64,000 nt of DNA from Megaustenia siamemsis (GCA_032433765.1 JAVIAB010000008.1:39040179-39104178), one strand, 5' to 3'. Positions 21,251 through 31,510 are shown, counted from the first letter of the stretch. Notes: a model not told the origin generated them from the sequence alone. Made by a program: numbers and translations.

Positions 21251-21660
21251 TTCAAGAGAGAAATGAAGAGGAAGAAGAAAAGACAATCTTCTTATGTTTC
21301 TCATCACAATAATGCTCTCTGGGCAACCTTATCCAGGACTTGCTGTATTTCAATTCTAGTCTCGGTCCACTAGTTTTCGCAAATTGTTGTTCTACAGACG
21401 GAGTTGTGATTTCTTGTGGTTTATTGCTACAATAATTAAACGACAATTTAATGTTATTGGAAGCACATGGTCTGGCTATGAGAAACAAGTCTTAGATAAC
21501 AGCACAACATCAAGATGTAACCAACAAGAGTGAGGTGACATTGCTGCATCGGAGAAGCAAACTGGCGATCTGATATTAACATTATGTAGATACACTCGAT
21601 GGTTTCTTTAGATAGTCGCATGCTATAATTAAACTTTTTAGTTACTTTGAACAATTACAC
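21251..21660. other. no recognised feature
   Basis: Unique-looking DNA. A 78-codon minus frame (21252-21488) has no motif. Confidence 0.35.
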
Positions 21661-21689
21661 AATATATCTACGCTACACATGATCCTCCA

Positions 21690-22430
21690 ATCTGCCTTCA
21701 AACGGGTCCTTCTTATCTCTCGTCCTGCGGCATTTACTCCGTCAAACCGCCCCCCCCCCTTTTTTTCTGAGAGAACAATATTGACCCTCACCTACCACCC
21801 TCACCTACCACCCTCACCTACCATACTCACACCTTAGCTGAGTGAAAATACTCAACCGTTATCGTTCCATTCTCCGCTCTGATCCCACTACTCGTCTACT
21901 TTTCAGTGACCCCCCCTATGATCGCCTTCAAACGCGACAAGAATGTGAGAGATAATCTGGTCAGGAGTTATCTCCTTGTTGCGACCATAAACGTTTGGGT
22001 TAGGTCCCCTGTGGACGTAAATGTATTACCTGCGCCTTTGTGCTCCGCACCGACTCTGTCTTATTCCTAAGCTATTTGCTCCGTTCCCTAACGGACGGTT
22101 GGAGATCAAGGATGGTTTCACATGTGTGTCCCGCATAGCATTTATGCTATCCCATGCCAAAGATGTCACATGACTTACATTGGCGAGTCAGGAAGACATT
22201 TAGCGCGGGGTTTTGTGAACACCTTCAGGATGTTCAATAGAATACTGGAAGTCCAGTGTTGTCCCATTTCAATTCCTTAGACCACAAGGGCAAAATGGCA
22301 TCCGTATAACTGGTGTTGTCCTTTGCCACTCAGGCGACCGCAGCCGGTTCGCCTTGGAGAATCGTCTAATAGTCCACTAGGGTTCGCCGACCCGACGAGA
22401 CATGAATGTATCACACTCATACACATAGTT
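21690..22430 (+). mobile_element. Penelope-like element relic with GIY-YIG endonuclease end
   Basis: Translated across frameshifts, this gives LTYHP-type text (about 21785-21830, with CTCACCTACCA tandemly copied three times), then NRYRSILRSDPTTRLLFSD, MIAFKRDKNVRDNLVRS, a cysteine-bearing CDHKRLG...CGRK linker, MTYIGESGRHLARGF and CEHLQDV, an SHFNSLDHKGKM segment and a final LENRLI-like tail. The order of an RT C-terminal ('F+RD+N++D.LV+S'), a Cys linker and YIGE(S/T)GR matches the end of Penelope-like retroelements, whose GIY-YIG nuclease nicks the target. At least five frame breaks show a dead copy. No other copy was seen in the window. Confidence 0.82.
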
Positions 22431-23548
22431 TCCGTGTAGCTGCTCCTTCCATTTTGAATATTCTACTCGTTTCCTCAAGTATGAGCACATTAGTATATGC
22501 ACATGCTATACTATTCACAGCTCCTCTCTACTAGACCACACTGCGACACTTCGACTGTCCCCTATATTTCTTGTTTCTCGGCTGTTTGCCTTTATGCAGG
22601 TGAATACCCTTTTCATCTGCACTACACGGTACCTTACCATTTACATGTTCTTAGTGAACCCCACTCTGAGACATCTCACTCTTTCCTCCTTTCGGGTATC
22701 ATGTATTCTGGTCCATTCTTCGTGCTTTGTGTATACATACGGACTTTGGATACTTCTGGGTATATGTGCTGTATGCGCACTATTTCACATGCAGGTGTAC
22801 GCACACCTACTGGTGTAGCCATAAATATTTAGTGTGGAATTCTACAGTTAGTTAAATTAGGAAGAGAGGAGCAGTTAGAGGCAAGATCAGAAAAGTTAGT
22901 AAGTCTGGAAGACAAGAGCTGTTAGTAGAGAGAATAGCAATTATTTAGGATCAGTTATCAGAGTAGTCAAAGAACATCATTGATAGTTGAAGTACTACCA
23001 CTAATCATCACGTGCCAAGAGAATGATTCAATAAACCTGAATAAACATGATTTGCATCTACTGTGATTGTTGAATACGTCAAGACTTTGTTAAAACGTTG
23101 TGCTGTTTTATAGGTGTGATCTGTGTCTGATTAAAACAGTTAGGGTATTAAGAAGAAAATATATAAGAAGCGAAATACGGAAAACTCTGGAACACAGTTT
23201 CTATTCCAGGGTAGTGGGCTAAATTGTCTTCCTCAGGTCTTGTAGGCAGTCTTAAAAAGAAACGTGTTTTGCTGTCATATCTGCTAATGTGCTTCGGCTA
23301 AAGCTGGTGGACCTTATCTTCAATTTGAGATAGATGCGATTCCCTATTCTGTTGTGGCTAATGTGGGGTATAATAACTTGGTGGAAATTAACCCCGAGAG
23401 ACACTACCTGAGGAGGACTACCCAAAGTATAACATGAATTGTTATAGCAGACAAGTATGTAAGGTCACGAACTCCAGTACTGACCATACAAGAGAGCTGA
23501 CCCTAATTTATGTTATAATGTACACATGTGAGATAATAGCTGCTTGTG
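22431..23548. other. no firm call; possible polyadenylation-like end near 23026
   Basis: A 111-codon frame at 22497-22832 (+) has no family motif. AGTTAG/GAGCAGTTAG-rich text (22845-22935) and TTCAATAAACCTGAATAAAC (about 23027) could be the 3' end of an unidentified element. I see no terminal repeats. Confidence 0.3.
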
Positions 23549-23665
23549 GCAGTAGTTGCCTTCGTCAGTCAAGTTGACTATGTATTTTACATCACCTCTA
23601 GGAAATGTTACATTTTCTTTCATTTCGCCGCGTTTTCTTATTTCTTTTTCTGCGAATTCTGACTG
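23549..23665 (-). mobile_element. LINE family B, short 3'-end fragment
   Basis: The plus strand reads TTGCCTTCGTCAGTCAAGTT and GACTATGTATTTTACATCAC, then CTAGGAAATGTTACATTTTC. This is the reverse complement of the family B stop and 3' UTR region (compare 2568-2650). Only about 115 bp survive. Confidence 0.85.
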
Positions 23666-24010
23666 GTAAATGCGTGGACAAAAACCAACTAAAAAACTCA
23701 CGCTAAACCTTGATTTTTGGTGAAACATTTGTATACTTTTATATACACAACGTCGCAATTATCGTTGCGGCATTTACCTCATTTCTTGTGTTCTGGTAAG
23801 AGAACTGTTCCGCTGGAGAATAAAGGCCGCATGGCATATCGATGAAGTCACCACAATGATGTTGCAGTGAGTTTTACTTTCACCTCTGACTAAAAGGACA
23901 ATTACTCTCTAACCGTGATTAAAACTCTCGATAACGTCAATGAAAGAACGACACTTTCAATCAGCTCTCAGAAATTTTGCAAAAATAATTTAAAACATCG
24001 TTAGATATGG
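23666..24010. other. no recognised feature
   Basis: Unique-looking DNA with no motif. Confidence 0.3.
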
Positions 24011-24016
24011 TCATCA

Positions 24017-24197
24017 GAAATGGGTACCAGGGTATTACCTTGGGAAGGTGAGGAATGTCGCCTCGCATCGTGAGTTTTCGATGCTTGAAGCGACACTATC
24101 CAGAAATCTCCGAACATTTCTGGATAGGCGGCCGAGCACATATGTGTGGAAACTCGCATGCTAAGACGCCGGTTCAAGTCTTGTACTTTATCTTATC
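24017..24197 (+). mobile_element. SINE-B copy, 5'-truncated
   Basis: GGGTACCAGGGTATTACCTT, GGGAAGGTGAGGAATGTCGC, TTTTCGATGCTTGAAGCGAC, TGGATAGGCGGCCGAGCACA and GACGCCGGTTCAAGTCTTGT match 20888-21065 with only short differences. It ends TACTTTATCTTATCT rather than in a long array. The head is absent. Confidence 0.85.
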
Positions 24198-24740
24198 TGT
24201 TCAATTTATATAGTAATCCATTTTATATAGTTGTAATCTAAACGTTTGGGACTATTTGGGACACTAATTTTAATTTTTTTTCTTCAGCCACATATTTTAG
24301 TAACGTTTAAGCTGCGATATATCATGAATGAATGTAATTAGAACTAAACAAATAGGGTACATCGCTTGTATGAACAACGAAGAACATAAATGATAGAAGA
24401 ATGACCAAGAAACAGACATACAATCAAATAGACGGACAATCTTCCGTGTGAACTAAAAGTTCCGTGTTCAAATAAGTTGAGCAGGAAACTTACACTTTTT
24501 ATGCAGAAGAGCTGGCTTTCCTATTATTCAAAAATTGAAAGTGCTACTTGTAAAAAGTAGGTCAAGTGCACACTTAACTTGTCTTTACAAATATGCATGT
24601 CACACCATTATCTATCAACACAGCACTCTAGGTGACCTTTTCAACTTTTTTTATATTTCATTGCGCAATATTTTTTATATCGTTAGATGAGTTGTGTGTG
24701 TTTGATAGATTTGTCTGTTGTAATAGCAAAGCTTTAAAGA
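24198..24740. other. no recognised feature
   Basis: AT-rich unique-looking DNA. Confidence 0.3.
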
Positions 24741-24744
24741 TATA

Positions 24745-25585
24745 TGTCTTGTACAAACAAACGTTACAATTTAGGAGATATGTTTTGTTCAAACAAAACG
24801 TTGGGAGCCGCGATAGCTCAGTAGTTAGTGAACTGAACTACAAAGGACAAGAGGCAGGGTTCGATCCCAATCAACGGCTTCCGGTTCACCCAGCCTTTAA
24901 TGGGTACCGGATTTTTTTCTGGGAAAGTGAAGCGGCACGGGCGTAATACCGACCACGTTACCCAAAAATCATGTGCCGAAGGTCTGTAAAATGTATGGTC
25001 ACTAACACCATTTTCTCTATACGCCACTTGACGTGACGGGGTACTTTACTTTTTTTTTAAACAAAACGTTACAATTTAGGAGATTTGTCTTGTTCAAACA
25101 AAACATTACAATTTAGGAGATTTGTCTTGTTCAAACAAAACATTACAATTTAGAAGGTTTGTCTTGTTCAAACAAAACATTACAATTTAGGAGATTTGTC
25201 TTGTTCAAACAAAACATTACAATTTAGAAGGTTTGTCTTGTTCAAACAAAACGTTACAATTTAGGAAATTTGTCTTGTTCAAACAAAACATTACAATTTA
25301 GGAGATTTGTCTTGTTCAAACAAAACATTACAATTTAGAAGGTTTGTCTTGTTCAAACAAAACGTTACAATTTAGGAGATTTGTCTTGTTCAAACAAAAC
25401 ATTACAATTTAGAAGGTTTGTCTTGTTCAACAAAACGTTACAATTTAGGAGATTTGTCTTGTTCAAACAAAACATTACAATTTAGGAGATTTGTCTTGTT
25501 CAAACAAAACATTACAATTTAGGAGATTTGTCTTGTTCAAACAAACGTTACAATTTAGGAAATGTGTCTTGTTCAAACTCTCTCT
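24745..25585 (+). repeat. 37-bp minisatellite interrupted by a SINE
   Basis: Units of 37 bp (GTCTTGTTCAAACAAAACAT then TACAATTTAGGAGATTT) occur twice before 24803 and about 14 times after 25058. GGAGATT and GAAGGTT subtypes alternate irregularly. Each unit contains the imperfect palindrome TTGTTCAAACAA. The array ends at a CT run. A lone extra unit sits at 26660-26700. Confidence 0.96.
24803..25058 (+). mobile_element. SINE-1 copy inserted in the 37-bp array
   Basis: Full-length SINE-1 starts GGGAGCCGCGATAGCTCAGT. Box B is GGGTTCGATCCC and the end is CGCCACTTGACGTGACGGGG plus a T run. The 12 bases AAACAAAACGTT stand at 24791-24802 and again at 25059-25070, and the array resumes in phase after the second copy, so this is a TSD within one unit rather than chance. 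Confidence 0.96.
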
Positions 25586-25945
25586 CTCTCTCTCTCTGCG
25601 TTCAGGACTCAATCAGAGTAAGGATTCCAGACTCTCATATGAAGTCAGCTGTCAGGCTAAGTGTGTTGATAGCCCCCACAGACAGAAACATCACAATTAG
25701 AGTCTGTCAGATCCACTCTGACTGAACACCCGTTAATACGTTGCACTGTGTTCTGCGCCAGTGGCCCAGTGCATCCGATTTCAGCCAGCATTTTTTCAGG
25801 TTTGCTTTCCTTAGCCTTTGATTGTCCCCAATCTTCCTGCAAGGCAGCAGTTGATCTTTTCTGTCGGGGGATTCTGCCCTTAGATGGTCGGCCTTCCCAG
25901 GTTTACGAGCACCATCTGCCCGAGTCACTAGAGGTGACTAACACA
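25583..25945 (+). repeat. dispersed repeat R1, well-preserved copy with 5' (CT)n
   Basis: A (TC)n run is followed by TGCGTTCAGGACTCAATCAG, TTCCAGACTCTCATATGAAG, GATCCACTCTGACTGAACAC, GGCCCAGTGCATCCGATTTC, AGCCTTTGATTGTCCCCAAT, GGTTTACGAGCACCATCTGC and GAGTCACTAGAGGTGACTAA. The copy at 58070-58393 has the same CT run and is about 90% identical by eye. It differs here by an extra segment of about 45 bp (25640-25690) that includes CAGACAGAAACATCACAATT. No coding capacity is seen and the element class is unknown. Confidence 0.93.
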
Positions 25946-25957
25946 TACATGCGACTT

Positions 25958-26075
25958 GTAATATGAGGAAACTGCAACAAGGAACACATTTCATGCATAG
26001 CCTCCATTTGTTCCCGCCGCCTATCCCCATATACCGGTAAGTCACGTCCTCCCGAAAATGATGATCATCGTAGCA
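25958..26075 (+). repeat. dispersed repeat R2, copy 1
   Basis: ATATGAGGAAACTGCAACAA, GGAACACATTTCATGCATAG and TTCCCGCCGCCTATCC, then CACGTCCTC..GAAAATGATGAT. A second copy sits at 49578-49690. It follows R1 by about 15 bp here but not at 49.6 kb, so it is a separate family. A GAT-like end (AATGATGATCATC) hints that it is another LINE 3' end. Confidence 0.8.
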
Positions 26076-26655
26076 CTTGATGATGTTAGGCCATCGTTGA
26101 TGACTCCAATTCCGAACATATAGACACACAGTCAGTCGTCAAATTATTCTTGTTGCACATCAAACAGCAGACCGTAAGATTTGCGCACGGCCGGTTTAGG
26201 GAACCAATACGATGACGTAGGACACAATGTCGCCAAACTCATAATCTCGATACCTTTAGACTTATGTCTGATTACTCAAGTGTAAACAGTCTACGACGAA
26301 CAATACACGAAGCAACTTCCCCAAAGAGACAAAACTGCGACTGACGAAGTAGTTTACATTAATGTGTAACGTGGAAATAACTTGCGTCAAAGAATCCCAA
26401 TAACGGTCTTGAACAGCACTAATGTGACGTAAAGCACAGATGAAGTCTGGACGGTGGAATGTCTCACTCACAACACTTGATTCGTCAAAACGGACTGTTG
26501 TCGACCTACGACCTCGTCTTAGCGACACAGATGTATCAAGCATATCATCATTTTGACTTTAACGCAGAAAAGTGCAATGAAGATCCGAAATTAATCAGAC
26601 CCTGGGTGCATTTTCTGCAGCGATCGAGAGGACGTGGACTAGATCCGCCATCTTG
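26076..26655. other. no recognised feature
   Basis: Unique-looking DNA. A 93-codon minus frame (26262-26543) has no motif and low-confidence coding character. Confidence 0.35.
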
Positions 26656-26659
26656 GAAA

Positions 26660-26700
26660 CAGTCTTGTTCAAACAAACGTTACAATTTAGGAGACGTGTT
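26660..26700 (+). repeat. solitary unit of the 37-bp minisatellite
   Basis: CAGTCTTGTTCAAACAAACG then TTACAATTTAGGAGACGTGT equals one unit of the array at 24.75-25.58 kb, about 1.1 kb past its end. Confidence 0.9.
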
Positions 26701-26979
26701 GCATTAACTTACATTGTCACATAAGCAGAGAGCTATTACTATTACCACAATGTTAGTCTCTCAAAGACTGCCACTGTTCTCAGAATTGTCCAGACATTTA
26801 GCATCAGTGACAATAGCATTACATCTAATCCACGTTATTGTTACTTTTCTATTTGTCCCGATTGTTAGAATCACAATGAAAATCGATCGATCAATTAGTT
26901 CAAATAAAGGAAGAAATATTTACTATTTGGCAAGTATGAAGAGCTTCATGTGTTCAGAGAGAGAAGGGATAAAGTGAAA

Positions 26980-27023
<44 letters not shown>

Positions 27024-27045
27024 GCACAGAGAAGGAGCTGGAAAC
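26701..27045. other. no gene; (GA)n run at 26980-27016
   Basis: Unique-looking DNA ends in a pure GA run of about 34 bp that leads into the 36-bp array. Confidence 0.5.
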
Positions 27046-27995
27046 AGAATGAGAGGGAATGGTGTATTTATACAGAGATTGCAAATGAGAGAGAACGGAG
27101 TATTGATACAGAGAGTGGAGATGAGAGAGAATGCAGTATTGATACACAGAGTGGAGATGAGAGAGAACGGAGTATTGATACAGAGAGTGGAGATGAGAGA
27201 GAATGCAGTATTGATACACAGAGTGGAGATGAGAGAGAACGGAGTATTGATACAGAGAGTGGAGATGAGAGAGAATGCAGTATTGATACACAGAGTGGAG
27301 ATGAGAGAGAACGGAGTATTGATACAGAGAGTGGAGATGAGAGAGAATGCAGTATTGATACAGAGAGTGGAGATGAGAGAGAATGGAGTATTGATACAGA
27401 GAGTGGAAACGAGAGAGAATGGAGTATTGATACAGAGAGTGGAGATGAGAGAGAATGGAGTATTGATACAGAGAGTTGAAACGAGAGAGAACGGAGTATT
27501 GATACAGAGAGTGGAGATGAGAGAGAATGGAGTATTGATACAGAGAGTTGAAACGAGAGAGAACGGAGTATTGATACAGAGAGTGGAAACGAGAGAGAAT
27601 GGAGTATTGATACAGAGAGTGGAGATGAGAGAGAATGGAGTATTGATACAGAGAGTTGAAACGAGAGAGAACGGAGTATTGATACAGAGAGTGGAGATGA
27701 GAGAGAATGGAGTATTGATACAGAGAGTGGAGATGAGAGAGAATGGAGTATTGATACAGAGAGTGGAGATGAGAGAGAATTGAGTATTGATAAAGAGTTG
27801 AAATGAGAGAGAATGGAGTATTGATACAGAGAGTGGAAACGAGATAGAATGGAGTATTCATACAGAGAACGTAAATGAGAGAGAATGGAGTATTCATACA
27901 GAGAACGTAAACGAGAGAAAACGGAGTATTCATACAGAGAAAGTAAACGAGAGAAAACAGAGTATTGATACAGAGAGTGTAAATGAGAGAGCGTC
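27046..27995 (+). repeat. 36-bp minisatellite open on both strands
   Basis: About 26 units of 36 bp contain GAGAGAATGGAGTATTGATA and CAGAGAGTGGAGAT, with variants in two positions (aacGgag/aatGcag, gTGGagat/gTTGaaac). A dimer pattern (GGAG/GCAG alternation) fills 27100-27360. Because the period is 3x12, plus (12-residue MRENGVLIQRVE) and minus (LYQYSILSHLHS) frames stay open for 277 and 426 codons. Neither shows a non-repeat domain, so I do not call a gene. Confidence 0.96.
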
Positions 27996-28330
27996 GGGGG
28001 TAGAGGCTAAGGCACTGGCCAGACTGCCCATCTAAGTGGTGCTCTAGAACAATTTGACAGTATCTAGCCGAACCTGCACAAAAGAAAATTGGTAATTGAC
28101 TCTCTGAGTTGAAAAAATGTATTACCTGAAAGATTAACACTGGCCTCTTCATGTAAGAGAATAATGTGGATTTAAAAATGTGAAGTTTAATACTTCCTTC
28201 CACTACGATATTATATATATCACGAAGTATGTGTTTAAGCTAGCAGAGAGAATCATCAATCTTCGGATAGAATTATCAATCTCGCGATATGACAATCATG
28301 TTATCAAGTGCAAAACATATCTTCTTCTAC
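27996..28330. other. no recognised feature
   Basis: Unique-looking DNA after the array. GGGGTAGAGGCTAAGGCACTG near 28008 has a faint box A look without a box B. Confidence 0.3.
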
Positions 28331-28334
28331 CTTT

Positions 28335-28510
28335 TTAGCTCCCAGTGGAGCATAGGTCTTCAACAAACACTTTCCAAGTCGTTCTGTCTCTTGTTATTCT
28401 TTTAAGATCATTCCATGTCTTCCCCATCAACTTCATCTCTGCTTCTATCTGTCTTCTCCAAGAATTCCTTGGTCTTCCTCTTTGTCTTTTCCCCTGGGGA
28501 TTCAAAAAAA
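28335..28510 (-). mobile_element. LINE family F, C-terminal fragment and 3' end
   Basis: On the minus strand the text is CCCCAGGGGAAAAGACAAAG, GGAAGACCAAGGAATTCTTG, GAGAAGACAGATAGAAGCAG, GATTTGGA-type boxes, ACTTGGAAAGTGTTTGTTGA, AGACCTATGCTCCACTGGGA and GCTAAAAAGGTAGAAGAAGA. This is the unexpanded 3' end whose terminal bases form the 38-bp array at 7.6-8.15 kb. Confidence 0.88.
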
Positions 28511-28587
28511 GGGCCTCTTGTCCATGTTTGTGAAGTTTTTCGGCTTATTTTTTTTACAGTATAGGATAGCCAGTCCCATGCCCAACC

Positions 28588-28673
28588 CTCCTTTCTCGCC
28601 TCTTACGAACATGCCTGGTAGGGTACAGCGCCACTATTCTTTACTCCCCTTTCGGGCCCCGGTAGCACACGGG
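28588..28673. repeat. dispersed repeat R3, copy 2
   Basis: CGCCTCTTACGAACATGCCT, CACTATTCTTTACTCCCCTT and GGCCCCGGTAGCACACGGG match 8697-8782. Small indels separate the two. Confidence 0.75.
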
Positions 28674-29460
28674 CGTAGTACATACAAAGTATGTGTTTAA
28701 CACACATTATCCTTGGTTTCTATTAGAGTGAATTCGTTAATGGCTGGTGATGTTGGTAAAGACCATATTATCCTCGTTTTCTGCTACAGTGCGTTTACTA
28801 ATGACTGATGATGTTGGTAAAGACCATATTATCCTCGTTTTTCTGCTACGGTGCGTTCACTAATGACTGATGGTGTTGATGAATACCAGTTCGCTAAAGT
28901 AACTGGCGATAACAGTTTTGCAGTTTATTACTAAAACAGCATTGATTTCTGATAACCATGAAGGTAGAACAAAGAAGAATGTTAACCAACCCTCCCAGCA
29001 TCTCTCCGCACAAAACTGCCATTTCACAACAACACAACCTGCTTTCTCTATGACTTGTATACCTACAATCGTTCTACCATCACAACCAGACCAACTCACT
29101 TACTCATTCAAAGACCCCCCCTGCGATTTCGTGTTCAATAATTCAAACATAATCTGAATTTTGTACTTAAAGAATTAATAAATGATTGCCTTAAGTAATA
29201 AAATTATACTTTTCTGAATGCATCAAATCCTCCGGGAAATCCCGAGTAATTTCTGACAAATTTGAATTCCTCCCTCGCGCTTATTTATGCAAAGACTTTG
29301 AAGCACTTGAAGCTAAGTTATCTGATCAACTTGGGGTCGGTCGACATGTTATCAACTTCGATGTTATTTATGCTAAATTTTTTTTCAATGTAATGTCTGT
29401 GGAATTGATTATACTTGATTTAATTTCTTTGATGTTAGAATTAACGGCCTTATGTAAGTT
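28674..29460. other. no gene; short direct repeats at 28735-28880
   Basis: The phrase GACCATATTATCCTCGTTTT, then CTGCTAC.GTGCGTT.ACTAATGACTGATG, recurs two to three times with about 60-bp spacing (28700-28880). After that the DNA looks unique, and a 79-codon frame at 28918-29157 has no motif. Confidence 0.5.
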
Positions 29461-30015
29461 TGTTCAGCGATTAATGGAGGAATAAAGCTAAAATTAATGG
29501 CCGAATGAAGCTTACATTAATGGAGGAATAAAGCTAAAATTAATGGACGAACAAAGCTTATATTAATGGAGGAATAAAGCTAAAATTAATGGCCGAATGA
29601 AGCTTACATTAATGGACGAATGAAACTTACATTAATGGACGAATGAAACTTACATTAATGGAGAAATGAAACTTACATTAATGAAGGAATGAAACTTACA
29701 TTAATGGAGGAATGAAACTTACATTAATGGAGGAATGGTGGCAACATTAATGGACGAATGAAACTTACATTATTGGTCGAATGAAGCTTACATTAATGGA
29801 CGAATGAAACTTACATTAATGGAGAAATGAAACTTACATTAATGAAGGAATGAAACTTACATTAATGGAGGAATGAAACTTACATTAATGAAGGAATGAA
29901 ACTTACATTATTGGTCGAATGAAGCTTACATTAATGAACGAATGAAACTTACATTAATGAACGAATGATACTTACATTAATGGAGGAATGATGCTAACAT
30001 TAATGAACGAATACA
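29461..30015 (+). repeat. 23-bp minisatellite
   Basis: About 23 units of 23 bp contain CTTACATTAATGGACGAATGA. Early units use AAAGCTAAAATT. Later units use GAAACTTACATT with GAGGAAT, GACGAAT, GAGAAAT and AAGGAAT subtypes. A block of about five units (GGACGAAT, GGAGAAAT, GAAGGAAT, GGAGGAAT) occurs twice in order (about 29615-29735 and 29800-29890), a segmental duplication inside the array. Confidence 0.96.
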
Positions 30016-30044
30016 GTAATAAGGTAATAAAAAGAAAATAAGTA

Positions 30045-30095
30045 CACTCGCTCGCTAAGACTCTGATTCAAGTCTAGTACTTTACCTTTACCTTG
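30045..30095 (+). mobile_element. SINE-B, short 3'-end fragment
   Basis: CTCGCTAAGACTCTGATTCA then AGTCTAGTACTTTACCTTTA matches the terminal segment of the SINE-B copies at 21040-21068 and 24160-24195. Only about 45 bp survive. Confidence 0.65.
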
Positions 30096-30109
30096 TGTAC
30101 TGTTCTGAA

Positions 30110-30365
30110 ATCTGTTTCCGTCGTATTTCCTTTCTCCCTCATATGCTTTCATCAGCGTCGAGGAGAGGTATAATTTGCTGTCTTTTCGTGATCTCTTCTG
30201 CTGTCATATTCCTTTCTGTTTCTAACATTCGATCAATCCATTTATTTCGTGGTCTGCCCATGTGTCTGGTGTTTACCTCGCCCCCTGTTTATTGAAGGCT
30301 CCTTATGTTGTGTTTTGATCTTTGCTCTTTCTGTCTCATCACACGGCCAAGTAATTGTATTTGTT
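30110..30365 (-). mobile_element. LINE family A, 3'-end fragment
   Basis: The reverse complement carries the family A 3' region: TTGGCCGTGTGATGAGACAG, GATCAAAACACAACATAAGG, GGGCAGACCACGAAATAAAT, GGATTGATCGAATGTTAGAA, CAGCAGAAGAGATCACGAAA and TATACCTCTCCTCGACGCTG. It aligns with 5565-5775. There is no intact frame. Confidence 0.88.
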
Positions 30366-30690
30366 GGTTTTTTTAAATGTTATAAATGGTGTTAATTGTC
30401 CCTAATGATTTTATCCCTTTTTTGGGAGGGGGGGGGGGGGCAAGATTCGTTCATTCTCAGAAATATCTTAACATTTAACATTATATTAAAGCACACTCAC
30501 AATTAAAAATTTGTAGTGAAACCTCATTTTTTGTGGAAACCTCATTTCACTGATGCAGTAAGCTAAGTATCATATCTAGGTAAAGTAAAGTATCTGCTTT
30601 ACTTTATTGAGTTGTGAAGAAGCTGTTAATACTTTAAGCCAAAACTATCATTACATCATTCGATCAGCACCAATTAAATAATACATCACA
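30366..30690. other. no gene; G run at 30426-30441
   Basis: AT-rich DNA with a poly-G stretch and TAAAGTAAAGTATCTGCTTTACTTTA (30580-30605), an imperfect palindrome built from TAAAGTA-type text like SINE tails. Confidence 0.4.
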
Positions 30691-30868
30691 GCGATAAACA
30701 CAAGAGAAACTGTCTCAATATTACATCATCACGATAAACACAAGAGAAAATGTCTCAACATTACATCGTAACGATAAACACAAGAGAAAATGTCTCAACA
30801 ATACATCGTAACAATAAACACAAGAGAAAATGTCTCAACAATACATCGTAACAATAAACACAAGGTAA
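30691..30868. repeat. 40-bp tandem repeat, ~4.5 copies
   Basis: Units of 40 bp (CGATAAACACAAGAGAAAAT then GTCTCAACATTACATCGTAA) occur in about 4.5 copies with a few substitutions. Confidence 0.93.
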
Positions 30869-31019
30869 ATAATATCCGGAGTTGATACAGATGATTTACC
30901 AGTTCCATCCATTGAGACATCCGTGACATATATTTCGTAGCATATGTTGCACCTGTGGTTGTTTCCGTCACTGTTAAATAGATTTCAGCAACTTCGTATT
31001 TCAGTCTGAGTAACCAGAT

Positions 31020-31510
31020 GATTTGACAACTATTTTTGACAATAGAAACAAGAAAAAGAGTTCTTAAAAGTTGTATAAAGCCAGTCTTAACATATGGATG
31101 TGAATCATGGACAATAGGACAACAGACAAGAAAATCACTGGAGTCTGTAGAAATGTGGTTTTACAGAAGAATGTTGAGAATACCATGGACAGCCAAGAAA
31201 GGTAATGAAAACGTTCTGAAAGATGCCAAAGCAAAAAGAGAGATAATTTCCAATATTAGGAAGAAACAATAATAATTTTTTGGCCATGTGATTAGAAGAA
31301 AACAGCTGGAATATATTGTGACAACTGAAAAATTGAGGGACGAAGAGATAGAGGAAGCAAAGAGAAAAAAATATAAGACAGCTTAAGAGAATGACTTGGC
31401 AGAAGGTGAACAACAGAAATGATAAATAGCTGCCGTGATCGAAAGTTGTGGAGAGACATGATCACCTACGTCAGCAGGCCTGGTACTTGATGATAATGAT
31501 GATGAACCAG
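31020..31510 (+). mobile_element. LINE family C, C-terminal fragment and 3' end
   Basis: An open frame of 78 codons (31036-31272) reads TIETRKRVLKSCIKPVLTYG, CESWTIGQQTRKSLESVEMW, FYRRMLRIPWTAKKGNENVL and KAKREIISNIRKKQ, a standard post-RT LINE segment. After frameshifts come FFGHVIRR, the terminal WRDMITYVSRPGT text and a TGATGATAATGATGATG tail. 5' truncation falls just downstream of the RT. Confidence 0.94.

Noticed and set aside
22840..23060. Possible LTR (R-U5-like AATAAA region)
   Set aside because: No second LTR, primer-binding site or polypurine tract could be found in the window.
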